NCBI GenBank assembly: GCA_024641825.1
Contig: JAHECI010000004.1
Coordinates: 1 to 33,935, forward strand
Reading direction: 5' to 3'
DNA from: Desulfobacterales bacterium
GTDB lineage: Bacteria; Desulfobacterota; Desulfobacteria; Desulfobacterales; UBA11574
Length of the DNA stretch: 33,935 nucleotides
Shown: positions 10,384 to 18,951 of the stretch, one piece after another
How the letters are laid out: the number at the start of each line of letters is the position of its first letter
Position numbering within the stretch: position 1 is the first letter of the stretch
The notes under the pieces: model-generated
Seen by the model: only the letters and a program-made list of their open reading frames with translations
The model's database searches: none
Told to the model about the DNA's origin: nothing
Made by a program: the position numbers and the translations under genes

Positions 10384-11156
10384 TTATCCATCGCAATTGC
10401 AAATGCATTCTTATATCCGTTTTGGATCATGAATTCTTCATTTCTGTCTGCTTCTTCCAGACTCGAATATTTGCCGACCCGTACCCGATAAAAAGTGGCA
10501 TTCCCGTCGAAAAAGGCCTTGATGTGGACATTTTTGTAGGATCGAGCAAGCTTTTCCCGGAGTCTTTCAGCGTTCGTCCACTCACTGAAGGCCCCGATCT
10601 GAATGGTAAAATCTCCCTGATAATAATTCGCCGGCGAATAGGATTGACCGGTGCTTTTGGATAGGTCCGATGAATTGGGGGTGCCGAGTGCGATAATTTC
10701 AACATCCGCCGTACCGGGTCCCACAACGCCGAGTTTTTTTGCCGCGGTATAAGAGAGGTCGATGATCCGTCCCCGGGCAAAAGGCCCCCGGTCGTTAATC
10801 CTGACGTCGATTTTTCGGTTGTTTTCCAAATTATGTACGCTGACATAGGTGCCAAAGGGGAGGGTTTTGTGGGCAGCGGTCATGGCATACATATTATAGG
10901 TTTCACCGTTGGATGTCTTTTTCCCGTGAAAGTCCCTACCGTACCAGGATGCTCGGCCCCGCTGGTTGAACCCTTGTGCATGGGCCAGCGGCTGATACCA
11001 GTTTTTCCCGATTTTATAGGGTTTCGGCTGCCCGGGAGGGGTCGGCGGAGGCTCGACGGTTGCACATCCGTAAAAAAGAAAAACCAAAAGACCGCAAAGA
11101 GCAAGACGTCTATGAATCGCAGGGGGTTGTCTTTTTTTTAATAGAATGGTCATCAT
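10380..11156 (-). CDS. rlpA: RlpA-type septal ring lipoprotein with DPBB and SPOR domains
   Basis: GRASWYGRDFHGKKTSNGETYNMYAMTAAHKTLPFGT; RINDRGPFARGRIIDLSYTAAKKLG; C-terminal SPOR-like FTIQIGAFSEWTNAERLREKL; Cys after a hydrophobic signal (LFYGC). Confidence 0.92.
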   Translation of the reverse strand: MMTILLKKRQPPAIHRRLALCGLLVFLFYGCATVEPPPTPPGQPKPYKIGKNWYQPLAHAQGFNQRGRASWYGRDFHGKKTSNGETYNMYAMTAAHKTLPFGTYVSVHNLENNRKIDVRINDRGPFARGRIIDLSYTAAKKLGVVGPGTADVEIIALGTPNSSDLSKSTGQSYSPANYYQGDFTIQIGAFSEWTNAERLREKLARSYKNVHIKAFFDGNATFYRVRVGKYSSLEEADRNEEFMIQNGYKNAFAIAMDN

Positions 11157-13516
11157 TATTTTTCAAATGCGATTTTCAAAACATCCAGCATCCTTTCCAC
11201 AGGGTAAAAGCGAATCTTTTTTTGAATCTCTTTGGGGATGTCTTCCAGATCTTTTTCGTTCCATTTGGGTATGATAATCGTTTTTATGCCCGCACGATGG
11301 GCTGCCAGAACCTTTTCCTTGACGCCGCCAACCGGGAGAACCTGACCTCTTAATGTTATTTCACCGGTCATGGCAAGATCTTTTTTGATGGTTTTATGGG
11401 TCAGTAACGATGTCAGTGCCGTCAGCATGGTGACACCGGCTGAAGGACCGTCTTTGGGAATGGCGCCGGCCGGAACGTGAATATGAATATCGTGTTTTTC
11501 GAAATAATCTTCCGGAATGCCGATGGTATCGGAATTCGATCGAATAAAACTCAATGCCGCGGTTGCGGATTCTTTCATGACATCTCCTAGCTGGCCCGTC
11601 AGGGTAAGGCCTTTACCCCCCCGCATGGAGGTCGCTTCTATAAAGAGGAGTTCACCGCCGGTCTCTGTCCAGGCAAGTCCCGTTGCCACTCCGGGAATTG
11701 AAGTTCTGGCCTTTGCTTCCGCAATCAATCGAACGGGCCCGAGGTACTCGGAAATATTTTCAACCTTGATGGTAACGGATCCAACTTTATTTTCAGCGAC
11801 ACTGGCAGCAACCCCGCGGCAGATGGATGCAATTTCACGTTCGAGATTTCTCAAGCCGGCTTCCCGAGTATATCCGGATATAATCTGTTTTACAGCGCCT
11901 TTTGTAAAAGACAACTGTTTGCGCTGAAGTCCATGGGCTTCCCGTTGACGGGGGATAAGATAGCGGTTGGCGATTCTGATTTTTTCGTCGAGTGTATAGC
12001 CGAGAAGCTTCAGGACCTCCATTCTGTCCCGCAGTGCCGGCGGGATGGTATCGAGAATATTGGCGGTGGTGATGAACATCACCTTTGAGAGGTCAAAGGG
12101 CACGTCCAGATAATGATCTGAAAAAGAAAAGTTCTGTTCAGGATCGAGAACTTCCAGAAGCGCAGACGACGGATCCCCTCGAAAATCGCTTCCAACCTTA
12201 TCGATTTCGTCGAGCATAAATACGGGATTGTTCGATCCGGATCGTCGTATCCCCTGAATAATGCGGCCGGGGAGCGCGCCGACATAGGTGCGTCGATGTC
12301 CCCTTATTTCAGCCTCATCCCTCACGCCGCCGAGTGAAATTCGGAAGAACTGCCGGCCTAAAGCCTCGGCGATGGAGCGGCCCAGAGATGTTTTTCCCGT
12401 ACCGGGGGGACCGACAAAGCAAAGAATGGGTCCCTTTGACTCCGGTTTTAACTTGCGTACCGCCAGATATTCCAAAATTCGCTTTTTGGCTTTGTCCAGG
12501 CCAAAGTGTTCTTTATCTAAAATTTGTCTGGCCTTTTTGATGTCAAGGTTGTCTTTGGTACTTTCATGCCAGGGAAGTGCGGTGAGCCAGTCCAGATAGG
12601 TTGATGCCACGGTATATTCCGCTGAAGACGGATGCATTCGGGAAAGGCGGTTCAGTTCCCGTTCAGCCTCCTTGAGAGCTTCCTCGGGCAGGTTTTTTTC
12701 ATCGATTTTTGCCCGGTAATCTTCAACTTCCACAGCGGCTTCATCTTTTTCGCCCAGTTCTTCTTTAATGGCTTTGAGCTGCTCGCGAAGATAGTATTCC
12801 CGCTGCCGTTTATCCATATCTCCCTTGACCTGGGATTGAATTTTGTTTCCCAGCTCGAGGATTTCCAACTGATGGTTAACCAGCCGAGTCACTTCTTTTA
12901 ACCGTTTTTTCGTATCAAAAATTTCCAGGACTTTCTGTTTTTCTTCAAGGCTGGAGTTGATGGTGGAGGCAATCATATCCCCCAATATGCCGGGTTCTCT
13001 TATGGATCTTGCCATCACCACGATTTCCTGGGGCAACCCGGGAGAAAGTTCGGCAATTCTGGTAAACTGGTCGATCATGTTGGACATCAGGGCCTCGGTC
13101 TCTTTGTCTTTGGTATCTATGTCTTTAATATGTTCGACCTTGGCCCGAAGATACGGCGTTTCTTGCACATATTCTTTGACCTTGAATCTTTCCAATCCCT
13201 GGGCCAGCAATTGCAATTTATTATCTTCGGTTTTTGCCATTTTAAGGATCATTGCACTGGTGCCCACGGCGTTCAGATCCTCCATAGCATGAACGGTATC
13301 TTCGGAGGGCTTTTTGACTAAAATCAGTCCTATGAGTCGATTCTGGGACATGGCTTCGTCCACCAGCTTAATCGATTCCGGCTGCATAACAACCAGGGGC
13401 AAAACCATTTTGGGGAAAAGCGCCGCGTCAAACAATGGAAGAATCGGAAGCAGTTCCGGAAGTTTTTTTGCGCTGAGTTCAGGTGATGGCTGCTGTTCTA
13501 TCATGTGAACCTCCAA
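11156..13516 (-). CDS. lon: ATP-dependent endopeptidase Lon
   Basis: Walker A GPPGTGKTSLGRSIAEALGR, VMFITTANILDTIPPALRDRMEV, catalytic PKDGPSAGVTM. Confidence 0.97.
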   Translation of the reverse strand: MEVHMIEQQPSPELSAKKLPELLPILPLFDAALFPKMVLPLVVMQPESIKLVDEAMSQNRLIGLILVKKPSEDTVHAMEDLNAVGTSAMILKMAKTEDNKLQLLAQGLERFKVKEYVQETPYLRAKVEHIKDIDTKDKETEALMSNMIDQFTRIAELSPGLPQEIVVMARSIREPGILGDMIASTINSSLEEKQKVLEIFDTKKRLKEVTRLVNHQLEILELGNKIQSQVKGDMDKRQREYYLREQLKAIKEELGEKDEAAVEVEDYRAKIDEKNLPEEALKEAERELNRLSRMHPSSAEYTVASTYLDWLTALPWHESTKDNLDIKKARQILDKEHFGLDKAKKRILEYLAVRKLKPESKGPILCFVGPPGTGKTSLGRSIAEALGRQFFRISLGGVRDEAEIRGHRRTYVGALPGRIIQGIRRSGSNNPVFMLDEIDKVGSDFRGDPSSALLEVLDPEQNFSFSDHYLDVPFDLSKVMFITTANILDTIPPALRDRMEVLKLLGYTLDEKIRIANRYLIPRQREAHGLQRKQLSFTKGAVKQIISGYTREAGLRNLEREIASICRGVAASVAENKVGSVTIKVENISEYLGPVRLIAEAKARTSIPGVATGLAWTETGGELLFIEATSMRGGKGLTLTGQLGDVMKESATAALSFIRSNSDTIGIPEDYFEKHDIHIHVPAGAIPKDGPSAGVTMLTALTSLLTHKTIKKDLAMTGEITLRGQVLPVGGVKEKVLAAHRAGIKTIIIPKWNEKDLEDIPKEIQKKIRFYPVERMLDVLKIAFEK

Positions 13517-13553
13517 ATCGTTTCATACAAAGGAATTCTGATTTTTTTTAACG

Positions 13554-14000
13554 CTATCGCTCTGTAATCGGGACCTTGAAAGTCTTATCAAGGGAAAGCT
13601 TGGCAAGTCGAACCTGAAGAAATCCGTTGGAATATGAGGCGGAAACAACCTCAGGGTCAATGGGCGAAGGAAGATAGAGTATGCGCTCAAAATTACCATA
13701 CTGTATTTCCGCCAGACGGTATGTCGCATTTTCCATGCGTGTTATCGGGACGCGGTTTCCTTGAATCTTAACGGCCTTACTGCTGATTTCCAGCTCCAGG
13801 TCCTCTTTTGTAACCCCGGCAATTTCACCCATGATAATTATTTCGTCCGGCGTTTCATAGATATCCATTTGAGGCTTCCACGTCCGTTCGGATAACGCAA
13901 ACATAGGATTTATCGATCTAAAGAGATCCTCAACTGTTTTCTCGAACTTGGAATCTAGATGATCAAAACCGTCGGTGAATCGTATTTTGATATAATCCAT
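13554..14000 (-). CDS. Hsp20 / alpha-crystallin family small heat shock protein
   Basis: WKPQMDIYETPDEIIIMGEIAGVTKEDLELEIS...NGFLQVRLAK. Start reassigned to ATG at 14000 (MDYIKIRF...) because AGGAG precedes it at good spacing; the track start is 14033. Confidence 0.88.
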   Translation of the reverse strand: MDYIKIRFTDGFDHLDSKFEKTVEDLFRSINPMFALSERTWKPQMDIYETPDEIIIMGEIAGVTKEDLELEISSKAVKIQGNRVPITRMENATYRLAEIQYGNFERILYLPSPIDPEVVSASYSNGFLQVRLAKLSLDKTFKVPITER

Positions 14001-14100
14001 TTTAAAGCTCCTGGGCGCTAAGGGTTGGTTCAAAAATAATCACATGCTGATGCGTCGATTCATCCCGCTTGGCGGGGCTTCAGGGAACTTCAATGTCCGG

Positions 14101-14129
14101 ATATTAACACCGAACCAAGGGTTTGTAAA
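14101..14129 (-). promoter_or_regulatory. Candidate sigma70-type promoter upstream of hsp20
   Basis: Reverse strand TTTACA (14129-14124), 17-nt spacer, TAATAT (14106-14101). Confidence 0.45.
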
Positions 14130-14148
14130 GAGAAGTCCTGAATCTTGT

Positions 14149-14425
14149 CAGGGCAAAGGCATTTGAATCCCAATAGAGAGAGAACGCTCCACGACGGCGC
14201 ATATCTCTTTCCAACCGACGGGAACTTGTGCTCGAGCACCCGTAAGCCCGAGCCGTGCCAGAGTTATAAAGAATCACTCGTCAAAAAAATATCCGATGGA
14301 TGTTTTAAATTATAATTTCATTCGGCTCGGTCTAACGCGTGCTAAAGCCCTTCAAACAGCCCGTCGGTTTCCAAGAGAAACACGCCGTCGCTTCGCTGTA
14401 CCGAAATCAAATGGGTTCACCCTGC
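14149..14425. mobile_element. MITE-like long imperfect palindrome (~277 bp) flanked by candidate target-site duplication GAATCTTG(T)
   Basis: Ends CAGGG...CCCTG; arms pair over ~100 nt each (e.g. ccgacgggaacttgtgctcgagcacccgtaagcccgagccg versus cggctcggtctaacgcgtgctaaagccc...cccgtcgg); GAATCTTGT directly repeated outside both ends (14140-14148 and 14426-14434). Confidence 0.65.
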
Positions 14426-14511
14426 GAATCTTGTCAGTCAATTACGAAAGGGGGGTGTTCTGCTTATAGATTAAAATTGTATTTTGTCCTTAAATGAAAT
14501 ATTAAAAACCC

Positions 14512-15663
14512 ATGGATCGATATTTTAAAAATTCATTTAAGCTGATCATCGGCTCTCAGTATTTTTTATACTTTGGCGTCATGGGCATTTTTTTGCCCTA
14601 TTTTAATTTATACTGCTATCACCTCGATTTTAGCGGGCTTCAAATCGGTACGCTGTCCGCCGTCAGGTCCGTGGCATTAATTTTATTCTCACTGGTCTGG
14701 GGAATTTTGGCGGACCGTTTTCAAATTAGACGACCGATATATATTTTATGTAATTTGATCAGTGTCGCAATATGGGGGTTTTACTTCTTCACCACCGACT
14801 TTTGGCCCATGCTTTTTATCACCGTTGTTTACGGCATATTTTACGCCCCCATCATTTCCTTTCTCGAAGCCTTTACCATGGACGTTTTGGGCGCAAAAAA
14901 GAAACGCTACGGGACGATCAGGGGATGGGGCTCCATCGCTTTTATCATTACGGTCATCGTGCTGGGGCGCATTATAGACCTTTATTCCATCCGAATAATT
15001 CTCATACTCATTTTCTGCGGGTCTCTGGCACAGGCACTGATTTCCTTTAAGATCCCGGATATTCAGATCAAGAAGAAAACCTCTTTTTCTTCGAAAGTCA
15101 AAGTCCTTTTAAAAAGACGTGTGGTGGTGTTTCTGTTCTGTGCGTTTTTAATGCTGGTGAGTCATGGAACCTACTACGGTTTTTATTCCATCCATCTTGA
15201 AAACCTGGGATACGGAAAGACATTTATCGGAATCTCATGGGCACTGGCATCCATTGCAGAAATTGTCGTGATGATAAAATCGGATATGATCTTCAAGCGT
15301 TTTACCATCGATAATGTTCTGGTCTTTTCATTCATGGTGGCGGCACTCAGGTGGTTTGGGCTCTTTTTTGCCACATCTCCAGCGTCGATCCTGTCCTTAC
15401 AAGTTCTTCACGCAGTGACCTATGGAACGTTTCATGTGGCGAGTATTTTATACATCGATTCCTTATCGCCCGATGAAACCAAAACTCTGGGGCAGTCGGT
15501 AAACAACGCGACAACCTATGGGCTCGGCCTCATGGTTGGACTTTTCGTGAGCGGTTATTTTTTTGAAATTTTGGGAACATTTAAAATGTTTATGATCAGC
15601 AGCTTTATTGCCCTGACCGGGGGACTGGTTCTGAAGGGCGCCCAGGTGATGGATCGCAGATGA
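14512..15663 (+). CDS. MFS transporter (MFS_1-like / HcaT-like)
   Basis: 12-TM-like hydrophobicity; GILADRFQIRRPIYI, KKKRYGTIRGWGSIAF motifs. Confidence 0.85.
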   Translation: MDRYFKNSFKLIIGSQYFLYFGVMGIFLPYFNLYCYHLDFSGLQIGTLSAVRSVALILFSLVWGILADRFQIRRPIYILCNLISVAIWGFYFFTTDFWPMLFITVVYGIFYAPIISFLEAFTMDVLGAKKKRYGTIRGWGSIAFIITVIVLGRIIDLYSIRIILILIFCGSLAQALISFKIPDIQIKKKTSFSSKVKVLLKRRVVVFLFCAFLMLVSHGTYYGFYSIHLENLGYGKTFIGISWALASIAEIVVMIKSDMIFKRFTIDNVLVFSFMVAALRWFGLFFATSPASILSLQVLHAVTYGTFHVASILYIDSLSPDETKTLGQSVNNATTYGLGLMVGLFVSGYFFEILGTFKMFMISSFIALTGGLVLKGAQVMDRR

Positions 15664-15673
15664 TGGATGGAAA

Positions 15674-17626
15674 CTAGTTTGTTTTTAGAGCCCTACGGGC
15701 TTCCAAGCGTCTTTTGAGTTTGGGGAATTTATTCATGTCGGTGTGTGGCAGAAAAAGAGCGGCCACGTAATGATCCATAAAAGAGAGTGTTTCCGACAGC
15801 TCGAAATTTGTCATCCGCTTGGTTACCTCCACCACATCTTTTCGGATGCGGTTGGTCAGAGAACTCATTTTTGCCCCCATTAAAGACCCGTTGCCGATAA
15901 AGCGAATTCTATCCAGGTCCATTTCAGGCAACAGACCGATCACCATGGCCTTTTCCAGGTCCACATAGCTTCCAAATCCTCCTGCCAAATAGATTTGGTC
16001 GATATCTCGCATCGTAAGACCCACCTCTTCCAGGAGGGTGATGCAACCGCTGTAAATCGCCCCTTTGGCGCGTATGAGATTGTCAAGGTCCGGTTCAGTT
16101 AAGGCAATATCTCTTCCGATCTCGGTTTCATCCTTCCAGGCAAGGACGTACTCGAAAATACCATCGGTTTCCCGAACACGGGGGGTATCGAGGTCCCGGT
16201 TGAATTTGCCCTGGTTATCGATGACACCCATTTCAAACAGGGTTGCTGCGATGATGATCAGTCCCGAGCCGCAGATACCTTTGGGTCTGACATTGCCGAT
16301 GGTAATATTCATGGGTTCGAATGTCACGGGATCCATGGAAAAATCTTCAATGGCGCCTTTGGCGGCGCGCATTCCAAACTTTACGCCGCCCCCTTCAAAT
16401 GCCGGCCCGGCGGAACAGGATGCACAGGCAAGCCAGTCTTTATTGCCGATGACAATCTCTGCATTGGTTCCGATATCCATGAAAAGTGTCAAATCTTCGG
16501 TGCGATACATTCCCGACCCCATTACGCCGGCCACAATGTCGCCGCCAACATAACTTGAAATTGCCGGGTATACCAAAGCGGTGACATGGTCCCCAAGGGC
16601 AAGGCCCAGTTCAACTGCATTGATGGGGGGATAGAGGGTTGACGCCGGCACATAGGGTGAAAGCCGAATATATTTGGGGTCGATCTTCAGCATGAGCTGG
16701 GTCATGGTTGTATTGCCGGCCATGGTAAGGGTGGAAATTTCGTCGATATCGATCCGGGCCTGTTTGACCATCTTCTTGATTAACGTGTTGATGGTATGAA
16801 TAACCACCTCGTGAAGCTTCTGTAGACCCTCGGGTTTACTCGCATAAATGATTCTGCTGATGACGTCTTCACCATAACTGATCTGGCCGTTGTAGTCGCC
16901 AAACTGGGCCAGAACAGCACCTGTTTTAAGGTCGACCAGTTGGCCGTAGACGGTGGTTGTCCCGATGTCCACGGCAATTGCATAATTTCGATCGGTGGTA
17001 TCCCCGGGCTGGACATTTATGATGTGGGTCTTTCTTCCGGATTGAACCGGCCTGGCAAGGGTAGCGGTAACTCTGAAGCCGTCTTTTCTCAAAATGTCCG
17101 GAATTTTCCGGATAACGGGAAGCCGAACCACCAGACGGTGTTCGTCGTATTTAGCTTTCAAAAAAGAGACGAGTCTGGTTACATCCGGCAGGTTATCCTG
17201 TAAGGTCGGCTCCGGTACCTGGAGATATTTCTTTTCCACCGGCGGGATGAAAAGTCCTTTATCCTTTAGATCTTCGAGATTCATTTCCCAGATCCGGGCC
17301 GTCCTTCGCGGCGTTGTCTGGAGATTAAGAACCCCTGCATCAACTTCCGACTCTATGGGGATGCGTACCACAAGATCCTTTTTAACAGCGGCCAGACAGG
17401 CCTGGCGATACCCGTTGTTCAGGTCTTCGGGGCTGAGCTTTTCCGATATCCCCCCTTCAACCTCCCCGTTTTCGATGATAACCCTGCACTTTCCACAGAC
17501 ACCTTCACCGCCGCAAGATGCATTAATATGAACCCCTGCTTCCATGGCGGCACGGATAAGGTTTTCGCCACGGGGAACGGTCGTTTCTATATTGTGGGGC
17601 AGAAATAATATTCTAACTGTGTCCAT
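15674..17626 (-). CDS. 2Fe-2S ferredoxin / ASKHA-domain protein (DUF4445; RACo-like reductive activator of corrinoid proteins)
   Basis: N-terminal ASCGGEGVCGKCRVIIENG ferredoxin; AVDIGTTTVYGQLVDL, FMDIGTNAEIVIGN, CGSGLI, LAGGFGSYVDLEKAM. Confidence 0.85.
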   Translation of the reverse strand: MDTVRILFLPHNIETTVPRGENLIRAAMEAGVHINASCGGEGVCGKCRVIIENGEVEGGISEKLSPEDLNNGYRQACLAAVKKDLVVRIPIESEVDAGVLNLQTTPRRTARIWEMNLEDLKDKGLFIPPVEKKYLQVPEPTLQDNLPDVTRLVSFLKAKYDEHRLVVRLPVIRKIPDILRKDGFRVTATLARPVQSGRKTHIINVQPGDTTDRNYAIAVDIGTTTVYGQLVDLKTGAVLAQFGDYNGQISYGEDVISRIIYASKPEGLQKLHEVVIHTINTLIKKMVKQARIDIDEISTLTMAGNTTMTQLMLKIDPKYIRLSPYVPASTLYPPINAVELGLALGDHVTALVYPAISSYVGGDIVAGVMGSGMYRTEDLTLFMDIGTNAEIVIGNKDWLACASCSAGPAFEGGGVKFGMRAAKGAIEDFSMDPVTFEPMNITIGNVRPKGICGSGLIIIAATLFEMGVIDNQGKFNRDLDTPRVRETDGIFEYVLAWKDETEIGRDIALTEPDLDNLIRAKGAIYSGCITLLEEVGLTMRDIDQIYLAGGFGSYVDLEKAMVIGLLPEMDLDRIRFIGNGSLMGAKMSSLTNRIRKDVVEVTKRMTNFELSETLSFMDHYVAALFLPHTDMNKFPKLKRRLEARRALKTN

Positions 17627-17630
17627 GATG

Positions 17631-18098
17631 CTATATTTTTTCCATGGCGCCGTAGGCGGCCTGTAATCTGTCCCGAAGTAAATAGCAGAGTCTTTCCATG
17701 ATATTAAATCCGAGTTCGGTGTTGTCGATCATCATCTTTCTCAAATCAGCGCCCCGGATCGTTACGATGTGGGTCGGTTTCTGACAAACGGCCGAAGACA
17801 TGAGGATGTGGGGCATGTTCAGCAGGGTGGACCAGCAGCCCAGAACTCTTCCCTTCCCGAGGGTTTCGATGACGACATTACCCTTGTGTGCCCCTAGATC
17901 CACAGACCTTTCCAGGTGTATATAACCGTCGGCAATAACATAGACATGCTCCCCGTAATCGCCCTGTTGAAATACATATTCACCACTTTTATAGGTTGAA
18001 GGCTTGCAGAGTTTAGCGATTTCAGATAGTTCATTTTTTCCCAGCAACTCGAAAAACTCGCAACTCCCCAAAGCACATTCCATTTCCATAGGGTTCAT
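17631..18098 (-). CDS. Cyclic nucleotide-binding domain protein without a recognisable DNA-binding domain
   Basis: FFELLGKNELSEIAKLCKPSTYKSGEYVFQQGDYGEHVYVIADGYIHLER is a cNMP-BD fold signature; the 155-aa length leaves no room for a C-terminal HTH. Confidence 0.8.
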   Translation of the reverse strand: MNPMEMECALGSCEFFELLGKNELSEIAKLCKPSTYKSGEYVFQQGDYGEHVYVIADGYIHLERSVDLGAHKGNVVIETLGKGRVLGCWSTLLNMPHILMSSAVCQKPTHIVTIRGADLRKMMIDNTELGFNIMERLCYLLRDRLQAAYGAMEKI

Positions 18099-18279
18099 AT
18101 GCCACCTCTTTTATTTTTAATGTTGAGATTGGACCCCGGTTAAACATTAAATTCGGATTTAAACGGGCAGGCAAAAGAGAGCGCTTTTCAAGGGTCTCAA
18201 CGACATATAATCTAAAGTATACTCTGACAGTTTCAACAGATTTGTCAAGCAGATACTCCGGATCGCATCCTTATATCAT

Positions 18280-18308
18280 TTGACATTTCCTCTCTTACAA
18301 TATAATAA
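18280..18308 (+). promoter_or_regulatory. Candidate sigma70-type promoter for the nuoEFG-like operon
   Basis: TTGACA (18280-18285), then TATAAT after 15 nt (18301-18306) or TAATAA after 17 nt (18303-18308). Confidence 0.5.
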
Positions 18309-18414
18309 AAGTTGGATTTTTAATTTCTTTTATTTTAGCTGATTTGGAAGCATAATGCCAACCAAAGATGAATAGCAGAATAATGGAAATGGTTCGTCTG
18401 AAAGGGAACGCAAT

Positions 18415-18951
18415 ATGAATATTGAATTAACGGATGAAGACAAAGCGGCCCTAAAACATGTTGCTATAAAAATTACTTCCCTTAAAAAACAGAGACGAAA
18501 TCTAATCCCCATCCTCCAGATGATCCAGAAAGAGCTGGCCTATCTTCCCCGCGAATCCCTAAAAATGGTGGCAGAACACCTCGAAATTTCGGAATCTGAA
18601 GTTTATGGGGTCGCAACTTTCTATAATCAATTCAGATTTCATCCCCCTGGTAAACACCCCATCAAAGTGTGTCTGGGGACGGCCTGTCATGTTCGGGCAG
18701 GGGATATCATCCTCGAAAATTTTGAGCGTAAACTCGAGATCTCCGAAGGTGAAACTACGCCGGACCGAGAGTTCAGCATCGAAAGGGTCGCCTGTGTGGG
18801 GTGCTGTGCGCTGGCGCCCGTAGCCATTATTGGCGAGACCGTTCATGCCCATATGGCCCCCAGCAAAGTGGAAGGGCTTATCATGCGGATTGCAATAGAA
18901 AAAGAGATGGCAGAAAGAGAAAAACAAAAAAATGAATCCGCCGGAAAATGA
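18415..18951 (+). CDS. NuoE-like thioredoxin-fold [2Fe-2S] subunit (NADH dehydrogenase / HndA-like)
   Basis: LIPILQMIQKELAYLP, VYGVATFYNQF, VCLGTACHVRAG, VACVGCCALAPVAII. Confidence 0.93.
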   Translation: MNIELTDEDKAALKHVAIKITSLKKQRRNLIPILQMIQKELAYLPRESLKMVAEHLEISESEVYGVATFYNQFRFHPPGKHPIKVCLGTACHVRAGDIILENFERKLEISEGETTPDREFSIERVACVGCCALAPVAIIGETVHAHMAPSKVEGLIMRIAIEKEMAEREKQKNESAGK

